Shown in pieces: positions 31,591 through 40,287 of a stretch of DNA of 48,755 bases. Position numbers and translations under genes: made by a program. The notes under the pieces were generated by a model. That model saw only the letters and a program-made list of their open reading frames with translations. It made no database searches and was not told the origin of the DNA. Position 1 is the stretch's first letter, and every line of letters begins with the position of its first letter. Origin of the DNA: JAWLAT01 sp041395325 (GTDB lineage Bacteria > Pseudomonadota > Gammaproteobacteria > Xanthomonadales > SZUA-5); the NCBI GenBank assembly GCA_041395325.1, contig JAWLAT010000034.1, positions 1 to 48,755 on the forward strand. Reading direction: 5' to 3'.

Positions 31591-32538
31591 ATGCCTCGAG
31601 CAGTCTCTGTATCTGCCCGCGCCAAGTCTTCCACCGAACGTGCCCGGAACTCGCGCACGGAGCCCCACACCTCGCTCTTGCTGGACGAGTTCGACAGCGA
31701 CGACGTGCCGGGCGTGTTGAACCGTCGGCTACGGAGCCGGGTCCTGTTATGGCAGGAAGCGGGCCTGGAAGCATGGCCTGCCGATTGGCTGGGTCGTCGC
31801 TTGTCCCCGACCGCCATTGAACCGCCGTCGAGTGCCTGGTTCCGTCCCGAAGCCCAGGCGGCGCCGGGGATTACCCTGGACTTTGAGGGCGTCGACCCCA
31901 ATCGTGTCGGGAGTGGTCGCCTGGAGACGCTGGAAGACTGTCAGCTGTGGCTGCCCGCATCAGCCGCGCACATGGCTCGCCATACGGCCCCCGAATTGTT
32001 GGAGCGTGTTGAGGAGACCGGCGGTCGGGTGCTGGTGACGATTGCCGACCTCAAGCGACCGGGGCTGCTGCGTCTGCAGCCGCTGTCGGAGGTTCCTGCG
32101 GCGCCCTGTCCCCCCGACGCGAGCGCGACCGACATGCCCGGCAACGCCTGTCTGCTCTACGCCGACGTCCTGCGCACCCTGCCTGCCGCACAACGTTTTC
32201 AGGGCAAACTGGCCTTGGTCGTCGACGCCGCGGCCAGTTGCAGCAACGAGTGGCGTGCGGCTGAGGAAACGCGCCGCCAGGGTCCGATTCAGGCCGGTGC
32301 CATGATCCACATGGTGCTTGAGGGCATGCTGGGCCTGGAAGAGTCCGGACGCGTGCTGGGTGCACTGGTCGGCGCCGTGCGCTCGCGCAACTCGCTCGAC
32401 CATCGCCTGCGCAACATGCCGAACGAACGCCTTGCCCTGTTGTTGCTGGTGGCCGTGGGACGTCTGTCCGAGCGGGCACGGGCCTTCACCGTTCGAGAGA
32501 TCTGTCGCGAGGTGGGCTCCGTGGCAACCGGGACCTGA
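31591..32538 (+). CDS. protein of unknown family
   Basis: A 315-residue protein that I cannot assign. The first 35 residues are rich in Arg and Ser and look disordered, possibly nucleic-acid binding. The middle contains LPASAAHMARHTAPELLERV and GRVLVTIADLKRPGLLRLQP. A helical segment around 230-300 (GAMIHMVLEGMLGLEESGRVLGALVGAVRSR, shown in part) leads to a C-terminal RARAFTVREICREVG. There is no signal peptide or transmembrane helix. A strong inverted repeat sits immediately upstream of the ATG, so expression is probably tightly controlled. Codon usage looks like that of the neighbours and the frame is long without interruption, so it is a real gene. Confidence 0.7.
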   Translation: MPRAVSVSARAKSSTERARNSRTEPHTSLLLDEFDSDDVPGVLNRRLRSRVLLWQEAGLEAWPADWLGRRLSPTAIEPPSSAWFRPEAQAAPGITLDFEGVDPNRVGSGRLETLEDCQLWLPASAAHMARHTAPELLERVEETGGRVLVTIADLKRPGLLRLQPLSEVPAAPCPPDASATDMPGNACLLYADVLRTLPAAQRFQGKLALVVDAAASCSNEWRAAEETRRQGPIQAGAMIHMVLEGMLGLEESGRVLGALVGAVRSRNSLDHRLRNMPNERLALLLLVAVGRLSERARAFTVREICREVGSVATGT

Positions 32539-32565
32539 AGTCGCCAGGACAGGGCGGCTGCGCTG

Positions 32566-32583
32566 CTGACAGGCTGCTGTCAG
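32566..32583 (+). terminator. small hairpin after the 31591 gene
   Basis: CTGACAG (32566-32572), loop GCTG and CTGTCAG (32577-32583), 28 bases after the stop. The stem is short and lacks a T-run, so termination is only a possibility. Confidence 0.35.
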
Positions 32584-32659
32584 TCGGCGCGCTCTCCGCC
32601 AGCTGAGCGACTGCACGAGCTGCATTATCGTGCGGGCTCCCAACCAGCGGAGTCAGTCG

Positions 32660-33013
32660 ATGAGCACCAAGGAAATCGCCGCAGCCTTCACGCAATTGCT
32701 CAAGGATGGTCAGCACGAGCAGGCGGCCGAGCGCTACAACAGTGATGACATCGTCAGCATCGAGGCCATGGATGGCCCCATGGCCGAATGCCGGGGCCGC
32801 GAGGCCGTGCAGCAGAAGTCGCAATGGTGGTACGACAATCACGAGGTGCACAGCACCGAGACAGCTGGCCCCTTCTGCAACGGCAATCAGTTTTCGCTGA
32901 TCTTTCGGATTGACGTGACGGTCAAGGCCAGCGGCGAGCGGATGGCCATGGAGGAGGTCGGCCTGTACACCGTGGCCAACGACCGCATCGTCGAGGAACG
33001 CTTCTTCTACTGA
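32660..33013 (+). CDS. NTF2-like (SnoaL-type) protein
   Basis: A 117-residue protein with the NTF2/SnoaL-like pattern: N-terminal helices (EIAAAFTQLLKDGQHEQAAE), then IEAMDGPMAECRGREAVQQK and beta strands ending in EEVGLYTVANDRIVEERFFY. Such small cone-shaped domains bind diverse hydrophobic ligands, and the substrate cannot be inferred. GGAG precedes the ATG at 32660. The gene stands alone with a CATTAT -10-like sequence about 30 bases upstream, without a clear -35. Confidence 0.8.
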   Translation: MSTKEIAAAFTQLLKDGQHEQAAERYNSDDIVSIEAMDGPMAECRGREAVQQKSQWWYDNHEVHSTETAGPFCNGNQFSLIFRIDVTVKASGERMAMEEVGLYTVANDRIVEERFFY

Positions 33014-33095
33014 GCCTTTCCGAAGTGGCTGCCTCCGTCCGCAGCGCGGATTCGACTAAGCTCGGGTCTGAACTGTGGTCGGAGGTGGTATCGAC

Positions 33096-35189
33096 GTGAC
33101 GACGCACTTTCGCGCCTGCCCGTTGTGCGAGGCAATCTGCGGACTGAGTCTGCGGACAGAGGAAAAGCGTCTGCTGCAGGCACAGGGTGACCCGGATGAT
33201 CCCTTTTCGCGCGGCCACGTCTGTCCGAAGGGCACTGCACTGGTCGATCTGGAGAGCGACCCGGATCGGCTGACGCGTCCGCTGCTGCGTCAGGGGCAGG
33301 AATGGCGCGAGATCGAGTGGGATGAGGCGCTGGACCGCGCCGGTCAGGGCCTGGCCGCCCTCCAGCGCGAGCACGGGCCCAATGGCCTGGCGGTCTACCT
33401 CGGCAACCCCAACGTCCACCATTTCGGCCACACGGCCTACTTGCCGGGACTGCTGCGCCTGCTGCGCACCCAGAACGTGCATTCGGCTTCGTCGGTGGAT
33501 CAGTGGCCGCATCAGCTGGTGGCTGCCCAAATGTATGGCCATCAGTTTCTGATTCCGATTCCCGATCTGGACCAGACCGATGTTTTAGTCATGCTCGGCG
33601 CCAATCCGGTCGCCTCCAACGGCAGCCTGATGACGGCACCCGGCGTGCGGGATCGGCTCAAGGCCCTGGTGCGGCGTGGGCATCTGCTGGTGATCGACCC
33701 ACGGCGAACGGAGACCGCTGCGCTGGCCAGTGAACACTGGGCGATTCGTCCGGCAGCCGATGCCGGGCTGCTGCTGTGTCTGCTCGACGCGCTCTGCCGC
33801 CTGGGTCCACCACGTCCATCCCCGGCGCTGGCTGCGAGTGTCGGGTTGGATGCGGCACTGGGCGAAATCCGAGCAGCCGCCGCTGATCCGGGCCTGGACA
33901 CCGGTGGTATTCCCAGAAGCCAGATTGAAGCCTTGGCCTTGCGCCTGCACGCGGCCGAACGCTCGGTGGTCTATGGCCGCATGGGGGTCTCGACCCAACG
34001 TCACGGAACGTTGTGCCAATGGCTGATTCAGCTGATCAACCTGTACCTGGGCCAACTCGATCAGGTCGGCGGCGTGCTGCCCAATCGCACCGCCGTGCCA
34101 TTGATCGGTCCACTGACCGGGCGTGGCGCCCATGGACGCTGGCATTCCCGGATCCGCGGGCTGCCGGAGTTCGCCGGTGAACTGCCCGTCTCAGTGTTGG
34201 CCGAGGAGATTCTCACGCCTGGCGCAGGGCAGGTGCGCGGCCTGCTGACGGTGGCCGGCAACCCGGTGCTGTCGACCCCGCAGGGTGACCGTCTCGGCCG
34301 CGCCTTAGAGGGCCTGGAATTCATGGTCTCGGTCGACATCTACCTCAATGAGACCACACGCCACGCCAATCTGATTCTGCCGCCGGCGTCTGCGCTGACC
34401 CAGGATCATTACGATTTGATCTTCAACGGCTTCGCGGTACGGCGAGTGGCTCGTCTGAGCGCAGCGCTGTGGCCGCGTACGGACACCGAGCGAGGCGATT
34501 GGGAGATTCTGGATGGCTTGGCAGCGGCCTATGCCCGCCATGCCGGCAAGGACCATCGGCCTGCGCCAGCGCCGCGGCAACTGCTGGCCCATCTGCTCGC
34601 CAGTGGTGACAGTGGCCTGACCGTTGAGGAACTGACACAGCAGCCACACGGACTTGATCTGGGGCCGCTGGAGCCCTGTCTGCTGGCTCAGCTGCAGACG
34701 CCTGACCAACGAATCCAATGTGCGCCAGCGTTGTTGCTGGCGGGGCTGGCCAGCTATCGGGAACACGCCGGGCAGGCCGTTGATGTCGGGTTCCCGCTGC
34801 GCTTGATCGGCCGGCGAGAGGTCCGCGACAACAACTCCTGGATGCACAACTTGCCGCGCCTGCGCAAAGGCCGGCGGCGTGATGCGCTGTGGATGCATCC
34901 GCAGGATCTGGCTGCGCGCGGCCTGCGTGATGGCGATGACGTCGCAGTGGCCTCGGCGGTCGGTGCCATTCGCACCATCGTGCAAACCAGTGACGACCTG
35001 CAGCCTGGGGTGGTGTGCCTGCCTCACGGCTACGGGCACGGCCACGCGGGCACTCGGCAGCAGCTGGCCGATCGCGATCCCGGTGCCAGCTACAACGACC
35101 TCACCGATGCCAGCGCACTGGATGGGCCCAGTGGCAACGCCGCCCTGAACGGGCTGCCGGTGCAGGTCAGCGCGGTCGCTTCTGCCTGA
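33096..35189 (+). CDS. molybdopterin-dependent oxidoreductase (formate dehydrogenase/NapA-like)
   Basis: A 697-residue molybdopterin enzyme of the FdhF/NapA/BisC superfamily. The N-terminus binds a [4Fe-4S] cluster through CPLCEAIC and GHVCPKG, and the usual blocks follow: LTRPLLRQG, WDEALD, LGANPVASNG, VIDPRRTETA, NETTRHANLILPPAS and the C-terminal cofactor-binding domain with NNSWMHNLPRL. The Mo-ligand region reads NVHSASSVDQWPHQ with no Cys or selenocysteine, so the metal ligand may be Ser or Asp and the substrate is unclear. There is no TAT signal, so it is cytoplasmic. The GTG at 33096 has GGAGG eight bases upstream. No partner subunit gene adjoins. Confidence 0.92.
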   Translation: MTTHFRACPLCEAICGLSLRTEEKRLLQAQGDPDDPFSRGHVCPKGTALVDLESDPDRLTRPLLRQGQEWREIEWDEALDRAGQGLAALQREHGPNGLAVYLGNPNVHHFGHTAYLPGLLRLLRTQNVHSASSVDQWPHQLVAAQMYGHQFLIPIPDLDQTDVLVMLGANPVASNGSLMTAPGVRDRLKALVRRGHLLVIDPRRTETAALASEHWAIRPAADAGLLLCLLDALCRLGPPRPSPALAASVGLDAALGEIRAAAADPGLDTGGIPRSQIEALALRLHAAERSVVYGRMGVSTQRHGTLCQWLIQLINLYLGQLDQVGGVLPNRTAVPLIGPLTGRGAHGRWHSRIRGLPEFAGELPVSVLAEEILTPGAGQVRGLLTVAGNPVLSTPQGDRLGRALEGLEFMVSVDIYLNETTRHANLILPPASALTQDHYDLIFNGFAVRRVARLSAALWPRTDTERGDWEILDGLAAAYARHAGKDHRPAPAPRQLLAHLLASGDSGLTVEELTQQPHGLDLGPLEPCLLAQLQTPDQRIQCAPALLLAGLASYREHAGQAVDVGFPLRLIGRREVRDNNSWMHNLPRLRKGRRRDALWMHPQDLAARGLRDGDDVAVASAVGAIRTIVQTSDDLQPGVVCLPHGYGHGHAGTRQQLADRDPGASYNDLTDASALDGPSGNAALNGLPVQVSAVASA

Positions 35190-35195
35190 CAGCGA

Positions 35196-35223
35196 GCCGG
35201 TGGTGCACGAGTGCACCACCGGC
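35196..35223. terminator. bidirectional hairpin between convergent genes
   Basis: GCCGGTGGTGCAC (35196-35208), GA and GTGCACCACCGGC (35211-35223) form a perfect 13-bp inverted repeat in the 42-base gap between the stops of the molybdopterin oxidoreductase and the DUF885 gene. No T-run on either side, but position argues for termination. Confidence 0.65.
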
Positions 35224-35231
35224 GGCAATGG

Positions 35232-37055
35232 TCAGGACTTCTGTTGTGCCGCGATCCAGCGGTCAATCTTGCCTTCCAGCACATCCAGCGGGATCGACCC
35301 GTCGCGCAGCACTTCAGCATGAAAGGCGCGTATGTCGAAAGCTTCTCCCAGCGCGGCTTCGGCCCGTTGGCGCAACTGCCGGATCTTCATCTCGCCGATC
35401 TTGTAGGCCAGCGCCTGCGCCGGAATGGCAATGTAGCGCTCGGCTTCCGACACCGCCTGCGTCTGGCTGGCGGCCGAGTTGCTGCGCATGTAGTCGATCA
35501 CCTGTTCGCGCGTCCAGCCCTTGCTGTGCAGCCCGGTGTCGACGACCAGACGAATCGCCCGCCACAGTTCGGCCTGCAGGCGGCCGAAGTACTGGTACGG
35601 GTCGGTGTAGACACCCAGCTCCTGACCGAGTGACTCGGCGTACAGGCCCCAGCCCTCGCTGAAGGCAATCTCGCGACCGAAGCGCCGGAACATCGGCAGA
35701 TCGTCGAGCTCCTGCTGTAGCGCCAGCTGGAAGTGGTGGCCGGGAATGGCCTCATGCAGGAACAGCGATTCCATTGCCCAGATCTTGCGACTTGGCAGGT
35801 CGTAGGTGTTGACGTAGAAGACGCCCGGCCGGCTGCGATCCTGGCTGGGGCGCTGGTAGGAGCCGCCGGAGGAACTGGCGGCGCGATAGGCCTCCACCGG
35901 TCGAATCTCGAAATCGGCCTTGGGCAGCAGCGAGAACAGCGCCGGCACGCCCGCCTGTACGGTTTCGCGCAGGCCGTTGTAGGCGTCCAGCAAGGCCTGC
36001 TCCGATTCAAAACTGAACTGCGGATCGGTGGACAGGAACTGGAAGAAGGCCTGCAGGTCCCCCTTGAAGCCCACCTGGTCCATCACGGCCTGCATTTCGG
36101 CGTGGATGCGTGCCACCTCGTCCAGACCGATCTGATGGATCTGCGCGGGGCTCAGATCGGTGCTGGTGCTCTCACGCACGTTGTAGGCATACCAGGCCTC
36201 GCCATCGGGCAGTGCCGCCAGCGAAACGCTGTCGCGACTGGCCGGCAGGTACTCGTCGGCGACGAAGTCCCGCAGCCGCTGCATCGCCGGCGACAGCTGC
36301 TCGGCGATCAGCGCGCGAAAGGCCAGCTGCAGACGTTCGCGATCGGCCTCCGGGAAGTCGTCCGGCATGTCGCGAATCGGACCCCAGAAGATTGACTGCT
36401 CCGGATCGGCCTTGATCAGGGCATCGAACTGCGGCAGCGTCTTCTCCATCAGCACGCGGGGCTGCACCACGCCGGCCTCCATGCCCTGGCGCATGTTGGC
36501 GATGGCGGTATCGAAGATCGCCGGAAAGCCGCTGGCCCGCTTCAGCCAGTTGTCGTAGTCGGTGACCGTCTTGAACGGCTGGGCGCCCTTGCCGCCCCCC
36601 AACTGCGCGGCCATGCTGACAATGTTGCGGAACTGGTTGACCGGCTGCATCCAACCGGGAAAGCGGTCGCCATCCAGTTCATTTTGCAGATCGCGCCGAA
36701 AGATCTCGTAGGACAGCCGATCCTGACCGTCGAGGGCGCTCGCATCGATGGCACTGATGCGATCCAGCCATTGCTGGCGGAAGGCCTGGACTTTCTGCCG
36801 GTGCGCTTCGGACAGGGTGTTGGGCATGCGATCGTTGTAACGCGCGTCGCCCACGGAAGTGGCGCGCAGCGGGTTGAGCTCCAGCGAGGCTTCCCAGTAG
36901 TCGGCATACAGCTGGTTCAGATCGGCCGCGACCGAGGTCGTGCCTTTTGCGCTCGCCTGGTCCGAACTGGCCGATGCGCTTGGCGCGGACTGCTCGGACG
37001 GACCGCAGGCGGCCAGGGCCAGGGTCAGCAGGGCGACCGGTAGGGTGCGCAACAT
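35232..37055 (-). CDS. DUF885 family lipoprotein, putative metallopeptidase
   Basis: A 607-residue protein with a lipoprotein signal (LLTLALAAC, lipobox Cys at about residue 17) followed by a Ser/Ala-rich linker. It then has the DUF885 pattern: WEASLELNPLRATSVGD near the start, and a gluzincin-like zinc motif HEAIPGHHFQLAL with a downstream Glu in FSEGWGLYAESL. Members are predicted dipeptidases or carboxypeptidases in the cell envelope. The ATG at 37055 is preceded by GAGGAG and begins exactly at the signal peptide; the frame is open for 30 more codons upstream, which are not used. It is divergent from the MmcQ/YjbR-like gene. Confidence 0.92.
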   Translation of the reverse strand: MLRTLPVALLTLALAACGPSEQSAPSASASSDQASAKGTTSVAADLNQLYADYWEASLELNPLRATSVGDARYNDRMPNTLSEAHRQKVQAFRQQWLDRISAIDASALDGQDRLSYEIFRRDLQNELDGDRFPGWMQPVNQFRNIVSMAAQLGGGKGAQPFKTVTDYDNWLKRASGFPAIFDTAIANMRQGMEAGVVQPRVLMEKTLPQFDALIKADPEQSIFWGPIRDMPDDFPEADRERLQLAFRALIAEQLSPAMQRLRDFVADEYLPASRDSVSLAALPDGEAWYAYNVRESTSTDLSPAQIHQIGLDEVARIHAEMQAVMDQVGFKGDLQAFFQFLSTDPQFSFESEQALLDAYNGLRETVQAGVPALFSLLPKADFEIRPVEAYRAASSSGGSYQRPSQDRSRPGVFYVNTYDLPSRKIWAMESLFLHEAIPGHHFQLALQQELDDLPMFRRFGREIAFSEGWGLYAESLGQELGVYTDPYQYFGRLQAELWRAIRLVVDTGLHSKGWTREQVIDYMRSNSAASQTQAVSEAERYIAIPAQALAYKIGEMKIRQLRQRAEAALGEAFDIRAFHAEVLRDGSIPLDVLEGKIDRWIAAQQKS

Positions 37056-37183
37056 GGGAATCTCCTCGGAGCGGGCAGGCCGGACACGATACGCCATGCG
37101 CGGTGGCAGCAAAGGTGAAGTTCCGTTGCGGCAGCGGCTGGCCATTCGTCCTATGCTCGGCCGTCCGAAGACGGAGGTGATCG

Positions 37184-37963
37184 ATGGCCAGGGATTTGCA
37201 GGACGCCGTCTTCGAGCTGTGCGAAGCCTTTCCTGGCGCGGAGCGCTTCACTTCCCACGGCTCGCCGAATTTCCGCATCCAGAGCGGCAAGGTCTTCGCC
37301 ATTTTCGTGGTCAATCATCACCACGATGGCCGCGTGGCGCTCTGGCTGCCGGCGCCAGATGGTGCACAGCAGCGCTGGGTCAGCGACGAACCCGATCACT
37401 ACTTCGTGCCAGCCTATGTGGGCCCGCGTGGCTGGCTGGGCGTGCATCTGGATCGCGGTCTGGCGTGGTCGGCGGTCACCGAACGGGTCGCCGAGGCCTG
37501 GCAGACGGTCGCACCCAGACGGCGATTGCCCGAACTGAGTGAGCTTCCGACCGTGGCGCCGCCGGAGACGGGGCTCAGTCCGGATCAGGTGGACCCACTG
37601 CAACGGGCCGATCTGCAACCCATCATTGCCGCGGTCCGCGCCCGCTGTCTGGCCTTGCCTGAATGCACGGAGGCGCTGCACTACGGTGGGCCCGCGTGGT
37701 ACGCCGGCAAGCGCCGTTTCGCCAGCGTTGATGTGCATGGCGGAGGTCAGGTCCTGCTGTCGGCCAAGGTCGGGCTGGAGGTGCAGGCGCTGATGAGCGT
37801 CGAACCGCACATCCTCATTCCGCCGTACTACGGTCCGCAGGGCTGGGTGGCCATGGCGCTGGAGGGTATCGACCCGGCTGGCGATGACTACGAGGATCTG
37901 CTGCTGATGGCCTACCGGCAGGTGGCCAACCGGCGCATGCTGAAGGCGCTGGATGGCGCTTGA
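37184..37963 (+). CDS. tandem MmcQ/YjbR-like (DUF419-type) protein
   Basis: A 259-residue protein made of two related halves. The first (about 1-110) has FPGAERFTSHGSPNFRIQSGKVFAIF and YFVPAYVGPRGWLGVHLD; the second (about 140-255) has LPECTEALHYGGPAWYAGKRRFASV and ILIPPYYGPQGWVAMALEGID. Both copy the YjbR/MmcQ layout, normally a single domain of about 115 residues with a CyaY-like fold, so this is an internal duplication or fusion. Function is unknown; DNA binding has been proposed for relatives. GGAGG precedes the ATG. TATGCT at 37152-37157 may be a -10 box. Confidence 0.85.
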   Translation: MARDLQDAVFELCEAFPGAERFTSHGSPNFRIQSGKVFAIFVVNHHHDGRVALWLPAPDGAQQRWVSDEPDHYFVPAYVGPRGWLGVHLDRGLAWSAVTERVAEAWQTVAPRRRLPELSELPTVAPPETGLSPDQVDPLQRADLQPIIAAVRARCLALPECTEALHYGGPAWYAGKRRFASVDVHGGGQVLLSAKVGLEVQALMSVEPHILIPPYYGPQGWVAMALEGIDPAGDDYEDLLLMAYRQVANRRMLKALDGA

Positions 37964-37979
37964 TGGATGCCTGAGCGCC

Positions 37980-39164
37980 TCAATCGAGCAGCTCGAAACC
38001 CTCGCGCAACAGCACGGCCGGGGCGTGCATGACGATGCAATGGATGGCGCCGGCGAAGGTGATCAAAGTGGAGCAATCGATGGTCACCACCTCACGACTG
38101 GGAAAGGCCTGCTCGAACAGACTCACGGCCGCTGCATTCTCGTCCGGGTAGCCGTCGAAGCGGCAAGCCAGCACCAGGCGATTGAGAATCACGGCGTTGG
38201 CGTAGGTGTAGTGGGTGCCGCCACTGTGCCAGCCGTCGGCCCGCAACACGGTCTTGCCGCGACTTGCCAGCAAGGCCGCCGTGTCTTCGGTCACCTGGCG
38301 CGGCACCGCGTAGATCCCGCCCGTGTCGGGGTAGCGGTTGATGATCACGCGATTGCCTTCGGCCGGCAGCATCCACATGTCGATGTGCTGGGTGGAGTCG
38401 AAGCTGGCGGGCAGGGGATCGGTGATCGTCAGTTCCAAGCCCTGGTAGGCGAGGTAATAGTCGCGGATCTGCTGCGGCGTCAGCGCTGGATTCTCGTTGA
38501 CGATCAGGGACGTCATGTAGGCACTGTTGTCCTCGAACAGGTGGAAATTGCCGCCACCATGGACCAGCGGTATGTCGTACTTGTTCTCGGCCAGCAGCTG
38601 CGCAAAGACCGACGGGATAGCGTTGTCCAGCGGCCGATTGCGGTTGTAGGTGTGATCGACGATGGCGCGATGGCCCTCGTGATCGATGAAGCGCGGACCA
38701 TAGTCACGCATCCAGACCGAATTGCTGGGTGCCTGCACAAAGCGGATGCGACTCAGATCGGCACCGGCGCCGCCGAGGGTGCCGCTGGCGCTGGACTGCT
38801 GACTGCTGCCCGAGACCACGACAAACAGCTCGATGTCGGGATCACCGGTGGTGATGGCCACGGCCATCTCGGTCAGCACCGCGTTTTGCGAGCCCCAACG
38901 GATCAGCAGCCCGTCGTTCTTCTCGTATTCGGCCGGCGCGTCGACGCTGCGCGGCGGTGGCGAGAGCGGTACTCGCGACAGATCCGGCATCGCCCAGGCT
39001 TCCCGCTCGCCTGGCGCGAAGCCGCGTGGCAGCGTGGGCTCATCGTCGATGATCTGGGCCAGATAGGCCGGATCGACCGAGCACGCCGTTTGCGCCGTGC
39101 CCATCACGGGAGCGATCGCGACGGCGAGCCAAAGCCATTCGTGGCAGCGGTGTTTCAGGGTCAT
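37980..39164 (-). CDS. exported agmatine deiminase-like protein (PAD_porph family)
   Basis: A 394-residue member of the agmatine deiminase / bacterial peptidylarginine deiminase family with an N-terminal signal peptide (cleavage near GTAQT). The guanidine-modifying active site is intact: WMRDYGPRF, HGGGNFHL, STQHIDMW and the catalytic Cys376 in GAIHCIVMHAP. Cytoplasmic AguA enzymes lack a signal, so this protein should act in the periplasm or outside, perhaps on agmatine, arginine residues or peptides. GGAGG precedes the start. The C-terminus stays attached to a hydrophobic tail LLREGFELLD. Confidence 0.9.
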   Translation of the reverse strand: MTLKHRCHEWLWLAVAIAPVMGTAQTACSVDPAYLAQIIDDEPTLPRGFAPGEREAWAMPDLSRVPLSPPPRSVDAPAEYEKNDGLLIRWGSQNAVLTEMAVAITTGDPDIELFVVVSGSSQQSSASGTLGGAGADLSRIRFVQAPSNSVWMRDYGPRFIDHEGHRAIVDHTYNRNRPLDNAIPSVFAQLLAENKYDIPLVHGGGNFHLFEDNSAYMTSLIVNENPALTPQQIRDYYLAYQGLELTITDPLPASFDSTQHIDMWMLPAEGNRVIINRYPDTGGIYAVPRQVTEDTAALLASRGKTVLRADGWHSGGTHYTYANAVILNRLVLACRFDGYPDENAAAVSLFEQAFPSREVVTIDCSTLITFAGAIHCIVMHAPAVLLREGFELLD

Positions 39165-39244
39165 GGGACCTCCGCGGTCGCGAGTGGCGCGAGTCTAACC
39201 CTCATTGGCGGATCGCCGTTGTGCCGCAAGGCGCGGCCGGTCAC

Positions 39245-39700
39245 TCAGCCGAGCCGGAGCAGCAGGCCGTCGATGGCCCGTTCCAACAGCGCCTGCACCT
39301 CGTTGAAACCCTCCAGCGACCCGTAGTAGGGGTCGGGCACCTCATCGGGTTGGTCGATCCCGCACCAGGGCAGCAGCAAGGCGGTTTCCGCCCTGGCTTT
39401 GCTCGGGCGCCAGCGTTCCAGCTGGCGCAGATGGCCACGATCGGCAGCGAGGATCAAATCAAAGTCGCCGAAGTCGGTCGCTGCCACCCGGCGGGCACGT
39501 AGATCATCCACCGGCGTACCAGCCTCGCGCGCCACGGCCCGGGCGCGCGGATCCGGCGCTTCGCCGACGTGGTAGTCGTGCGTGCCGGCCGAATCGAAGT
39601 GCAGGTCCAGCCCGCGTTCCCGGGCTCGCGCTCGGGCGATGCCTTCGGCTACCGGGCTGCGGCAGATGTTGCCGGTGCAGACAAACAGGATGCGCCGCAT
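39245..39700 (-). CDS. low-molecular-weight protein tyrosine phosphatase
   Basis: A 151-residue LMW-PTP. The P-loop CTGNICRS carries Cys8 and Arg14 (C-x5-R) and the general acid is the Asp of PDPYYG near residue 119. The sequence MRRILFVCTGNICRSP fixes the start at 39700; the open frame continues upstream through the neighbouring gene and is not coding. It begins two bases after the nitroreductase stop, so the genes are cotranscribed (greB - nitroreductase - LMW-PTP). Possible substrates are tyrosine kinases of polysaccharide export or arginine phosphate; none is encoded nearby. Confidence 0.95.
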   Translation of the reverse strand: MRRILFVCTGNICRSPVAEGIARARARERGLDLHFDSAGTHDYHVGEAPDPRARAVAREAGTPVDDLRARRVAATDFGDFDLILAADRGHLRQLERWRPSKARAETALLLPWCGIDQPDEVPDPYYGSLEGFNEVQALLERAIDGLLLRLG

Positions 39701-39702
39701 GG

Positions 39703-40287
39703 TCAGGAATCCGCTGGTGCTTGCCAGACTTGCAGCTTGTCGCCCAGCGCCGGTCTCGGTCGGTCCACTGGACCACCCTGCGGCGTGCCCAGGTAGAAGA
39801 AGCCGACCAGCTGTTCGTGGGGCTGCAGGCCCAGGTGGTCGAGCAGCGGTCGATCGTAGGCCGGCCAGCCGGTCAGCCACTGGGCACCCAGACCTTCGAG
39901 TTCGGCGTGCAGCAGCAACAACATGCCCACACAACCGGCCGAGAGCAGTTGTTCGATCTCGGGAACCTTGTGGCCAATCTCGGGCGAGGCCACCACGACG
40001 ACCGTCAGCGGCGCACGCAGGAAGCGCTCGCGCTCCTTCTCGATGGCCATCTCGCTCGCATCCGGATCTCGCTGCAGCAGACGCTGGACCAGCCATTCGC
40101 CCAGTTCCTTCCCAGCAGCGCGCTCGATCAGCAGGTAGCGCCACGGCGCCAGGCGACCGTGGTCGGGCACCCGCATCGCCCCTTCGAGAATGCGCTGCAA
40201 CTGGGCCGGGTCGGGGCCCGGGTCGCCCAGCAGACGCGAAGGGATAGAGCCTCGGTTGTTCAGAAACTGGCGAATCTCAGCACTCAT
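39703..40287 (-). CDS. nitroreductase family protein (YdjA-like)
   Basis: A 194-residue FMN-dependent NAD(P)H oxidoreductase of the nitroreductase family, closest in pattern to E. coli YdjA. It shows MRVPDHGRLAPWRYLLIE near the start, ERERFLRAPLTVVVVA, EIEQLLSAGCVGMLLLLHA and VGFFYLGTPQGGP. GGGAGC precedes the ATG at 40287. It overlaps the greB stop by eleven bases and is followed after two bases by the LMW-PTP gene. Physiological substrate unknown. Confidence 0.9.
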   Translation of the reverse strand: MSAEIRQFLNNRGSIPSRLLGDPGPDPAQLQRILEGAMRVPDHGRLAPWRYLLIERAAGKELGEWLVQRLLQRDPDASEMAIEKERERFLRAPLTVVVVASPEIGHKVPEIEQLLSAGCVGMLLLLHAELEGLGAQWLTGWPAYDRPLLDHLGLQPHEQLVGFFYLGTPQGGPVDRPRPALGDKLQVWQAPADS

